NCBI GenBank assembly: GCA_963818645.1
Contig: CAWFTF010000002.1
Coordinates: forward strand, 124,001 to 188,000
Origin: Gp6-AA40 sp963818645
Lineage (GTDB): Bacteria; Acidobacteriota; Vicinamibacteria; Vicinamibacterales; UBA2999
DNA: 64,000 bases
Direction of reading: 5' to 3'
Positions 16,921 to 24,399 of this stretch are shown piece after piece; within the stretch, counting starts at the first letter, position 1; each line of letters starts with the position of its first letter. The notes under the pieces were generated by a model that was not told where the DNA came from, did not search any database, and saw only the letters and a list, made by a program, of their open reading frames with translations. The translations under genes were made by a program, and so were the position numbers.

Positions 16921-18885
16921 CTAACCCGCACGGCCGGTGGCGACGGCTCGAATGTCGTCAACCGCCTGCGGGTTCTCGAGCGATGAGAGATCGCCAGGCG
17001 CGTCGCCAAGGTACGCCGAACGAATCAGGCGGCGCATGACCTTGGCGTTGCGGGTCTTGGGCAGATCGCGAACGAACTCGATGGCCTTCGGCTTGAGCGG
17101 CTTGCCAAGTCGATCGATGACGAGCGTGGTGAGTCGGGTCGTGAGCTCGCTGTCAGGCGCGTGGCCTGGTCTCAAGACAACGAAGCAGACGAGTGCCTGT
17201 CCCTTCATCTCGTCGGGCACTCCGATTGCGGCGGCTTCGAGCACGGCCGGATCGTCAACGAGCACGGATTCGACTTCGGCCGGACCGAGTCTCTTGCCGG
17301 CGATTTTGATCGTGTCGTCCGAGCGCCCGAGGATGTACCAGAGGCCGTCGTCGTCGATCGCCGCCCAGTCGCCATGCACCCAGATGTCGGGGAATCGCGA
17401 CCAGTACGTGTCCAGGTATCGTTCGGAGTCGTTCCAGAAGCCACGCGTCATGCCGATCCAAGGCGCACGGACGATCAGTTCACCGACCTGGTTGCGCACC
17501 GGCCGACCCTGATCGTCAACGACGTCAGCGGCGATTCCCGGCGGAGGACCGGCAAATGCGGCGGGCTTGAGCGGTGTGAGGACGTTGCCGGAGACGAGTC
17601 CGCCCGACACTTCCGTCCCTCCCGAATAGTTGATGATGGGCAGGCGCCCGCTACCGACGACATCGAAAAACCATTTCCACGGCTCGGGATTCCACGGCTC
17701 GCCGGTGGAGCCGAGGATGCGAAGAGACGTCAGATCGTGCGCGCGAACGGGATCTTCGCCGTGCTTCATCAACGCGCGAATCAGTGTTGGCGAGACGCCC
17801 AGGATGTTGACGCGATGCCGTGCGACGAGCGACCACAGTCGATCGGGCGCGGGAAAGTCGAGCGCGCCGTCGTAGAGCACAACGGTGCCACCGAGCAGCG
17901 TCATCCCGAGCACTTCCCACGGGCCCATCATCCAGCCCATGTCGCTGACCCAGTACATCGTCTCGCCGTCGCGGACGTCGAAGCAGTGCACCATGTCCTG
18001 CGCGGTCTTGATGGGGAAGCCGCAATGCGAGTGCACGGCGCCCTTGGGCCGTCCCGTCGTTCCCGACGTGTAGATGATCATCAGGGGATCGTCAGCGCCG
18101 GTGCGTTCGGTCGCACAGGTGTCGGGGCGATTCGCCAGCAGGTCGCTCCACCGCAAATCGAGTGGTCTCATCGAGACATCGATGCCGAGCCGTCGCGCGA
18201 CGACCACGTGTTCGACGGACGGCGCCGCAGCGACTGACACGTCGGCCACCTCTTTCATCCGCACCGCCTGCCCGCGGCGCCAGAAGCCGTCCGCCGTAAT
18301 CAGCACTTTGACGCCGGCATCATGGAGGCGCGTCGTCACTGCGTCTGCGCCGTAGCCTGAGAAAAGGGGCAGCACGATGCCACCGATCTTGATCACCGCG
18401 AAGAATGCGACCACCAGTTCGGGGCACATCGGCATGAACAGCGCAACCCGGTCGCCGGGCTTCACGCCGAGCGCTCGCAGTCCGCCGGCCGCGCGATTCA
18501 CCTCGCGCAGCAACTCCGCGTAGGTCAGTGAGCGGGTGGTCCCTTCTTCTCCTTCCCAATGCAGCGCCGGGCGATGCTCCGTTGGCGTGCCCATCCACCT
18601 CTCCAGGCAGTTGTGGACGATGTTCATGCGACCGCCGACGCACCACGAGGGTCGTGCGATGCCTGGGGAGAGATCGATGACGCGACTGTAAGGCTCGTAG
18701 AACTCGATACCGAGGTCGTCGAGAACGGCTCGCCAGAACCATTCGAGGTCGGTCGTCGAACGTGCCATCAGCTCGTTGAAGTTGCTGAGGCCGTGCTTCT
18801 TCATGAAGGCAGTGAGACGGCTCTCGGCAATCTGCTCTGACGTCGGCCGCCATGCGATGGCGCCGCCAAACTCGAACTGAGTCAT
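16921..18885 (-). CDS. Acyl-CoA synthetase of the AMP-binding superfamily
   Basis: 654-residue adenylate-forming enzyme that probably activates a short carboxylic acid to its CoA ester. It has the P-loop-like IIYTSGTTGRPKGAVHSH, SDMGWMMGPWEVLG, INYSGGTEVSGG, HGDWAAIDDDGLWYILGRSD, and KIAGKRLGPAEVES with the hinge. Near the end, LPKTRNAKVMRRLIRS carries the catalytic lysine. The length and extended N-terminus match acetyl/acetoacetyl-CoA synthetase-like enzymes. I chose ATG 18885 (TQFEFGG). It is divergent from a thiolase gene, which suggests a role in short-chain acyl-CoA metabolism. The exact substrate is uncertain. Confidence 0.85.
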   Translation of the reverse strand: MTQFEFGGAIAWRPTSEQIAESRLTAFMKKHGLSNFNELMARSTTDLEWFWRAVLDDLGIEFYEPYSRVIDLSPGIARPSWCVGGRMNIVHNCLERWMGTPTEHRPALHWEGEEGTTRSLTYAELLREVNRAAGGLRALGVKPGDRVALFMPMCPELVVAFFAVIKIGGIVLPLFSGYGADAVTTRLHDAGVKVLITADGFWRRGQAVRMKEVADVSVAAAPSVEHVVVARRLGIDVSMRPLDLRWSDLLANRPDTCATERTGADDPLMIIYTSGTTGRPKGAVHSHCGFPIKTAQDMVHCFDVRDGETMYWVSDMGWMMGPWEVLGMTLLGGTVVLYDGALDFPAPDRLWSLVARHRVNILGVSPTLIRALMKHGEDPVRAHDLTSLRILGSTGEPWNPEPWKWFFDVVGSGRLPIINYSGGTEVSGGLVSGNVLTPLKPAAFAGPPPGIAADVVDDQGRPVRNQVGELIVRAPWIGMTRGFWNDSERYLDTYWSRFPDIWVHGDWAAIDDDGLWYILGRSDDTIKIAGKRLGPAEVESVLVDDPAVLEAAAIGVPDEMKGQALVCFVVLRPGHAPDSELTTRLTTLVIDRLGKPLKPKAIEFVRDLPKTRNAKVMRRLIRSAYLGDAPGDLSSLENPQAVDDIRAVATGRAG

Positions 18886-18905
18886 GGAGTGGTTATAACA
18901 CCGCC

Positions 18906-18976
18906 GGCTACGGGCCACAGGCTGCGGGGAACCGCAAACCCAGAGGGCCGTAGCCCGAAGTCTGCGGCCCGAAGAC
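18906..18976. repeat. Inverted heptamer array between divergent acyl-CoA genes
   Basis: The left arm (18906-18926) has the heptamers GGCTACG, GGCCACA, GGCTGCG. The right arm (18949-18976) has CGTAGCC, CGAAGTC, TGCGGCC, CGAAGAC. GGCTACG and CGTAGCC are exact complements and the other units are close. It fills most of the 104-base space between the acyl-CoA synthetase start (18885) and the thiolase start (18990), so it overlaps where both promoters should be. Confidence 0.75.
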
Positions 18977-18989
18977 CTAGAATGATCCC

Positions 18990-20174
18990 ATGCTCAAAGA
19001 GCCCACAGTCATCCTGAGCGCATGTCGCACAGCCATTGGAGCGTTCGGCGGCTCGCTGAAGGACGTCTCCGCTGCGGATCTCGGCGCGGTCGTGATCCGC
19101 GAGGCGATCTCCCGCGCCCAGGTCGAGCCTGCGAGTATCGGCGACGTGATCATGGGCTGCGTGCTCCAGGGCGGCGCTGGGATGAACGTGGCGCGGCAGG
19201 CCGCGCTCAAGGCCGGAGTTCCGAAAGAGGTGCCGTGCGAGACGGTGAATCGTGTGTGCGGCTCAGGGCTTCAGGCTGTTGTTCATGCGGTCGAGGCGAT
19301 GCAAGCGGGCTACATCGATCTCGCGGTTGCTGGTGGCACCGAGTCGATGTCGGGTGCACCGTACTACCTGAAAGGCGCTCGCTGGGGCTATCGCATGGGT
19401 CACGCGGAAGTGTCCGACTCGGTTCTCGCCGAAGGGCTCACGTGTGCGATCGAGGGCTGTCACATGGGTGTCACCGCCGAGAACATCGCCGAACGGTTTG
19501 GCATTTCGCGCGCCGACCAGGACGCGTTCGCCGCTGAGAGTCAGAGTCGCGCCGAGCAGGCGATCGCGAACGGCAGCTTCAAGAATGAGATCGTGGCCGT
19601 CGAGATCGCGAAAAAGAAAGGCGAGTTGACGCGGTTCGAAACCGACGAACATCCCAGGCGAGGCACAACTGTCCAGACGCTTGCCGGCTTGAAGCCTGCG
19701 TTCAAGAAGGACGGAAGCGTGACTGCTGGCAATGCGTCAGGGATCAACGATGGCGCCGCCGCGCTCGTTGTCGCGAGCGAGGCGCGCGCCCGTCAACTCG
19801 GACGCACGCCGTTGGCGAAGGTCATCTCGTTCGCATGCACAGGAGTCGATCCGGCCATCATGGGGATGGGTCCGATCACGGCGGTCCGCAAGGCGATCGA
19901 GCGGGCGGGCCTTTCGAGCAAGGACATCGATCTCTTCGAGCTGAACGAGGCGTTTGCCGCCCAGGCGCTGGCGGTGGCGAGGGAACTGAGCCTCGACCCA
20001 GCCAGGGTCAACACCCGGGGTGGCGCCATCGCACTTGGCCATCCGATCGGCGCCAGCGGCGCCCGGATCCTGACAACCCTTATCCATGCACTCCGTGCTC
20101 GAGGCGGCGGAAAAGGGATTGCATCGCTCTGCATCGGAGGCGGTATGGGCATCGCCATGGTCGTGTCTGTGTAG
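18990..20174 (+). CDS. Acetyl-CoA C-acetyltransferase (thiolase)
   Basis: 394-residue thiolase that makes or splits acetoacetyl-CoA. The three catalytic signatures are present: the nucleophile Cys in NRVCGSGLQAV (about residue 90), His in GGAIALGHPIGASGAR, and the second Cys in CIGGGMGIAM near the end. NEAFAAQAL and TAGNASGINDGAAA are also present. Length and motifs match the biosynthetic/degradative type II thiolases (PhaA/AtoB-like). Its divergent neighbour, an acyl-CoA synthetase, supports a role in ketoacid or short-chain fatty acid use. Confidence 0.93.
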   Translation: MLKEPTVILSACRTAIGAFGGSLKDVSAADLGAVVIREAISRAQVEPASIGDVIMGCVLQGGAGMNVARQAALKAGVPKEVPCETVNRVCGSGLQAVVHAVEAMQAGYIDLAVAGGTESMSGAPYYLKGARWGYRMGHAEVSDSVLAEGLTCAIEGCHMGVTAENIAERFGISRADQDAFAAESQSRAEQAIANGSFKNEIVAVEIAKKKGELTRFETDEHPRRGTTVQTLAGLKPAFKKDGSVTAGNASGINDGAAALVVASEARARQLGRTPLAKVISFACTGVDPAIMGMGPITAVRKAIERAGLSSKDIDLFELNEAFAAQALAVARELSLDPARVNTRGGAIALGHPIGASGARILTTLIHALRARGGGKGIASLCIGGGMGIAMVVSV

Positions 20175-20232
20175 CGTCCGGGAACTTCGCCCAGCGGGGC
20201 TCCGTCTGAACCGGCGAGGGAGAGAGGCCGCC

Positions 20233-21324
20233 GTGACCCGAGGATTTGCCGCGCTCTTCGTGCTTCTGGCCGCATCGATGGCCTGGGCGCAGGAACCCAA
20301 CCCATCTTCGAACGACGACTATCGCCGTGGTCCTGCCGAAAGCCGCCAGGAACAGCGCCAGCGTATGCGGGAGGCACGCCAGGAGTTTCGCGAGCGGATG
20401 GAGGACTGGCGCGACCAGCGTCGCGAGGCGCGTCGGGAGCGCGTGGAGGAGTTTCGCGACCACTTCAGGGGCGACGGCGTCCATCTTCGCTTTCTCCGCA
20501 ATTACACGCTCGCCGAGGGTGAAACGACGAACGAACCGGTCGTCGTGATCGGTGGCTCCGCTCAGATCGATGGCCGCGCTGTTGACGATGTCGTGGTCGT
20601 TGGCGGCAGTCTCCATCTCGGGCCGAAGGCCGTCGTCGAAGGGAACGCTGTTTCCGTTGGCGGAAGTGTGACGCTCGATCCGGGGGCGTCGGTCCGGGGC
20701 TCAATCGACGAGAACAGATTTCCGTGGGCTAACATCTCGATCGGACCGGATTGGACCGGGAGTGGCTCATGGACCGGATTCGCCTTCTGGGGATCAGTGT
20801 TCAGGCTGTCTCTGACGATGGCCGTCGCGCTGATGCTCACCCTTGTCGCGCCTGGATGGATCGCATCGATCTCGGGACGATCACCTGGGGCGTCGATTCT
20901 CACCGGTCTGGCAGTTGAAGTGCTCTTCGTCCCTGCGCTCGTCGTTTTGATCGTCGCGCTTATCGTGTCGATCGTCGGCATCCCGTTGCTCGCCACCATT
21001 CCGTTCCTGCTTGCGGCGTTCGCGTTCATCTGGGTGGCAGGGTTCACCGGTGTGGCCGTGCGCATCGGACGCGCGCTGCGTGGCCGTGGCGGGTTGATGG
21101 AAGCCTCGGTCGTGGACTTCCTGATCGGCTACACGATCATCATCGGCATCACGGTGCTCGCGCAGGTCATGGCATATGGCCTTGGCTGGCTGAGCCCGGC
21201 GACGTGGCCGATGCGATCTGCGGGATTGCTCGTTGAGTACGTGGCGTGGACGATCGGACTCGGTGCCGCAGTGACGAGTGTGTTCGCGCCGCGGCGCCTC
21301 AACCCGCCGCCGATTCCGGTGTAA
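20233..21324 (+). CDS. Exported bactofilin-like repeat protein with transmembrane C-terminus
   Basis: 363 residues from GTG 20233 (GGGAGAGAG upstream). A signal peptide (FAALFVLLAASMAWAQ) is followed by a charged Arg/Glu helix (residues about 30-80, RQEQRQRMREARQEFRERME). A polymer-forming beta-helix region comes next (about 100-155: VVVIGGSAQIDGRAVDDVVV, VVGGSLHLGPKAVVEGNAV). Four hydrophobic segments (about 195-350) end the protein. This is the architecture of envelope proteins with a small bactofilin-like domain ahead of membrane helices. The function is unknown. It is separated from the thiolase by 58 bases and may be co-transcribed with it. Confidence 0.7.
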   Translation: MTRGFAALFVLLAASMAWAQEPNPSSNDDYRRGPAESRQEQRQRMREARQEFRERMEDWRDQRREARRERVEEFRDHFRGDGVHLRFLRNYTLAEGETTNEPVVVIGGSAQIDGRAVDDVVVVGGSLHLGPKAVVEGNAVSVGGSVTLDPGASVRGSIDENRFPWANISIGPDWTGSGSWTGFAFWGSVFRLSLTMAVALMLTLVAPGWIASISGRSPGASILTGLAVEVLFVPALVVLIVALIVSIVGIPLLATIPFLLAAFAFIWVAGFTGVAVRIGRALRGRGGLMEASVVDFLIGYTIIIGITVLAQVMAYGLGWLSPATWPMRSAGLLVEYVAWTIGLGAAVTSVFAPRRLNPPPIPV

Positions 21325-21777
21325 CTAGAACTGCGAGATCCCGGCCCGGACCTGGACGTTGACGCTGCTCACGCCGACGATGCGATTGTTCTGCTTCAGC
21401 CGAAACGCCACCCGATACGCCCCCGGTAGCCGGAAGGTGTGTTCCGTTGCGAAACGGCGTCGAATGACGCTCTTGCCCGCCTCCCACGGCTCGCAGTCCT
21501 CGGAGTTCGCCGACACCGTCCCGTCACCCCAATCCCATTCAACGGTCGGGCAATAGAAGTCCGCAAAGTCATCATCACCGTTGCGCACATCGACGACAAG
21601 ACGCGTCTTGAGCGGCGCGAAGCCGACCGGGGGCGTGATCTTGAGTGATAAACTGGGTTTCTTGGCCTCGGCGGCACTCTGCGCGTTTTGCGCGCTGCCG
21701 GCGAAGGAGACTCCGGCGAAGAGCAATCCGGCAATTACGGCCGAGAGCGCACAACATCCGCGTCGCGAATAAGGCAT
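21325..21777 (-). CDS. Secreted PKD-like domain protein
   Basis: 150-residue exported protein: a signal peptide (CCALSAVIAGLLFAGVSFAG), then one PKD-type beta-sandwich domain (residues about 45-147) with the typical VEWDWGDGTVS and EHTFRLPGAYRVAFRL motifs. PKD domains mediate protein or carbohydrate contacts outside the cell. The stop codon directly abuts the stop of the converging upstream gene. Its start overlaps the region ahead of the divergent aminopeptidase gene. Confidence 0.75.
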   Translation of the reverse strand: MPYSRRGCCALSAVIAGLLFAGVSFAGSAQNAQSAAEAKKPSLSLKITPPVGFAPLKTRLVVDVRNGDDDFADFYCPTVEWDWGDGTVSANSEDCEPWEAGKSVIRRRFATEHTFRLPGAYRVAFRLKQNNRIVGVSSVNVQVRAGISQF

Positions 21778-21886
21778 GTCGATCTCCCGGGCAGGCTTGG
21801 GGCTTGATCCGATATTAAGCCTTAAGCCTCAGTCGGACAAGCCACGTTCCGGTGGATTCCGCGCGGACGACAGGGATATCGACACG

Positions 21887-23407
21887 ATGCAGAGCGCCTA
21901 CAACACACCTCCTCTCAACCTCACAGGCCAACCCGCGGCCGAGCTCGACGTGGACTTGCTGGTGATTCCAGTATTCGTCGACGACGAATTCGCCGACGAA
22001 CCGGACCTCGATCGCGCGTCGGGAGGAGAGATCGGCCGGGCGCGCGCGCGCGGCGAGTTCTCAGGGAAGCCGTACGAAGTGCTCGTGACTGCACTCTCCG
22101 GCTGGAAGACGCTGCGCGCGGTGCTGGTGGGCGCGGGCAAGTGCATGGAGGTCACGCCCGATCACTTCCGCCGCGTTGCCACCATTGGCGGCCTCGTCGC
22201 CCGGCAGCGTCGCATGACGCGCATCGCAGTGCTCTTCAGGCCAGGAACGCTGGTCGAGCCGCTCGTCGCCGCACAAGTGATGGCTGAAGGCGTCGTGCTC
22301 GCGAGCTACGACGGCGGTGCGCGAAAGACCACTGGTCCGGCGCCGACGTGGCTCGAGCGTGTCGACATCCGAATCAGCGACGCACCAGCCGAGACGGCAG
22401 AGTCGATCGCGCGGGGCGGCATCCTTGGCGAGTGCACCAACCAGGCGCGCGCGATGGCAAACGAGCCCGGCAACGATCTCACGCCGCGTGTGTTCGCTCA
22501 GCGCGCGAGCGAGATCGCGACGTCTGCTGGCCTGACTGTCGAAGTGCTCGACGAGCCGAACATCGCCGCATTGAAAATGGGGATGCTGCTCGGCGTCGCG
22601 CGCGGAAGTCAGGAACCTCCCCGTGTCGTCGTTCTGCGTCATGAGCCGCCGAAGGCGGCGGACGGAGTCGTGCTCGGTCTCGTCGGCAAAGGGATCACGT
22701 TCGACACCGGTGGCATCTCGATCAAGCCCGCAGACAACATGGACAAGATGAAGGACGACATGTCCGGCGGCGCTGCCGTCATCTGTGCCATGGCTGCCAT
22801 TGCGCGTCTCAAGCTGCCGATTCGATGCGTAGCCATCATCCCGATGACGGAGAACATGCCGGGCGGGCGTGCGGTGAAGCCGGGTGATGTGCTGACGAGC
22901 GCAGAAGGGAAGACCGTCGAGATCATCAACACTGATGCGGAAGGACGGTTGATCCTCGGCGATGGTCTGTGGCTCGCGCGTCAGCGCGGCGCCACGCATC
23001 TCGTCGATGTCGCGACGCTGACCGGTGCGTGCGTCGTCGCGCTCGGAAAGACGACGAGCGGACTATTCGGAACGCCACCGTCGTGGGTCGAGGACGTGCG
23101 TCGCGCCAGCGAGCGCGCCGGCGACAGGTCCTGGCCAATGCCGGTGTTCGACGACTACAAGGAAGCGCTCAAGAGCGAGATCGCCGACATGAGCAACACC
23201 GGTGGACGACCGGGCGGGGCGATCACCGCGGCGCTTTTCATCAAGGAGTTCACCGGCGATCTCCCCTGGGTACATATCGACATCGCCGGAACGGCGTGGG
23301 CTGAAGAGCCGAAGCCGTATCAGCCGAAGGGTGCGACTGGCGTAAGCGTGCGCACACTCGTGGAGCTGGCGCGCGACGTCGCATCGTGGCGGGTTCTCGA
23401 CGAATGA
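21887..23407 (+). CDS. pepA: Leucyl aminopeptidase (M17 family)
   Basis: 506-residue cytosolic metallo-exopeptidase that removes N-terminal residues from peptides. The C-terminal catalytic domain carries the metal ligands and active-site residues in GKGITFDTGGISIKPADNM, KDDMSGGAAV, and the family signature NTDAEGRLILGDGL. The N-terminal macro-like domain covers about residues 15-180. I prefer ATG 21887 because the conserved region starts soon after it and CAGGGAT lies nearby; a longer frame upstream crosses the neighbouring signal peptide. Its stop overlaps the next small gene (ATGA). Confidence 0.92.
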   Translation: MQSAYNTPPLNLTGQPAAELDVDLLVIPVFVDDEFADEPDLDRASGGEIGRARARGEFSGKPYEVLVTALSGWKTLRAVLVGAGKCMEVTPDHFRRVATIGGLVARQRRMTRIAVLFRPGTLVEPLVAAQVMAEGVVLASYDGGARKTTGPAPTWLERVDIRISDAPAETAESIARGGILGECTNQARAMANEPGNDLTPRVFAQRASEIATSAGLTVEVLDEPNIAALKMGMLLGVARGSQEPPRVVVLRHEPPKAADGVVLGLVGKGITFDTGGISIKPADNMDKMKDDMSGGAAVICAMAAIARLKLPIRCVAIIPMTENMPGGRAVKPGDVLTSAEGKTVEIINTDAEGRLILGDGLWLARQRGATHLVDVATLTGACVVALGKTTSGLFGTPPSWVEDVRRASERAGDRSWPMPVFDDYKEALKSEIADMSNTGGRPGGAITAALFIKEFTGDLPWVHIDIAGTAWAEEPKPYQPKGATGVSVRTLVELARDVASWRVLDE

Positions 23408-23647
23408 TCGCGCTGTTGATCGCTCGTCCAGAATCCGATCATCGTTGACGTCGGGAAGCAGCCCGATCCAACCGGTGACATCAGCATCGACTTCGTCGTT
23501 GGCATGTTCGCCATGGCCGGCGTGCTGCTTGCCGTGGCTGCGGTCGGCTGTCTCATCGTCGCGGGCGCCGTCGTTTTCATCAAACGCCGGCAGGCGGCCA
23601 ACGATGACTCAGGCGAGATGACGAGTCATACGCGCCTCAAGATTTGA
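23404..23647 (+). pseudogene. Small single-pass membrane protein, frame interrupted near its 5' end
   Basis: ATG 23404 overlaps the pepA stop (ATGA) and gives MIALLIA before the frame ends at 23448. One frame over, the reading continues VQNPIIVDVGKQPDPTG, then a long hydrophobic segment (FVVGMFAMAGVLLAVAAVGC), then KRRQ and stop at 23647. Removing one base near 23424-23428 would yield one small inner-membrane protein of about 80 residues. Alternatively translation starts at an internal ATG (about 23503). The function is unknown. The 3' end overlaps the converging otsB by 22 bases. The single-base indel may be a sequencing error. Confidence 0.6.
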
Positions 23648-24399
23648 GTCTCGTCGCGCGCTTCAGCGAGCGCGGCCAGGAACAGATCGATGGACGACTG
23701 CGATTCGAGGTGAAATCTGGCGCGCGAGGCGTCTGACCGACCGATGCGGATCGAGAGAAGCTGCTCTGGCTTCAGCGCACCAAACGCATCCTCGTCGGTG
23801 TCATCGTCTCCAACGTAGATGGCGGTATCGCACGCGGTGATCTCCAGCGCGCGCCGAAGCGCCACCCCTTTGTTCGCGCCGTCCTTCGGCAACAGATTGA
23901 CCGCCGCGGCGCCGCAGATGATCCGTACATCAGGTAAGGTCCGAGCGATCGGCATGATGACGCGAAGCGCCTCATCCTGATCGGGAGCCAATCGATAGTG
24001 CACGGACAGGGAGTGCGCCTTGTCCTCGATGACGACACCCGGCTGCTCCGAGAGCTGCTCAGTCAGCTGGTGGACCCATTTCCGGACCTGTGAACGGGGC
24101 CGGGATGGTCCACCCGACCATTCGAGTCCGTGATTCCCGAAGACGTGTTGGACGCCGATCTCCGCAACTCGTTCCGAGATGTCCGCCAGGGCTCGGCCTG
24201 AGATGACGACGAGCGGATACCGCCGTGCGACGCGAACGAGCAGCCGCCGCGTGGTTGCGGGCAGGCGTGCACGCTCCGGCGTAGGAGCGATCGGCGACAG
24301 GGTCCCGTCGTAATCGAATGCCAGGAGAACGTGGGTTCGCGCAAACGTCCGAAGTGCAGAGGCGTGACGCGCAGCCAGGATGTCATGGGTCCGGTTCAC
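23626..24399 (-). CDS. otsB: Trehalose-6-phosphate phosphatase
   Basis: 257-residue HAD-superfamily phosphatase completing trehalose synthesis. It has motif I LAFDYDGTLSPIAPTP, motif II VVISGRALADI, GNHGLEW, the KAHSLSVHYR cap segment, and the metal-binding YVGDDDTDEDAF. GTG 24399 gives a GTGA overlap with the otsA stop and has GGGAGG ten bases upstream, so I prefer it to the TTG at 24450. It is the last gene of a four-gene operon with otsA and antiporter genes, which fits production of the compatible solute trehalose. Confidence 0.9.
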   Translation of the reverse strand: MNRTHDILAARHASALRTFARTHVLLAFDYDGTLSPIAPTPERARLPATTRRLLVRVARRYPLVVISGRALADISERVAEIGVQHVFGNHGLEWSGGPSRPRSQVRKWVHQLTEQLSEQPGVVIEDKAHSLSVHYRLAPDQDEALRVIMPIARTLPDVRIICGAAAVNLLPKDGANKGVALRRALEITACDTAIYVGDDDTDEDAFGALKPEQLLSIRIGRSDASRARFHLESQSSIDLFLAALAEARDETQILRRV

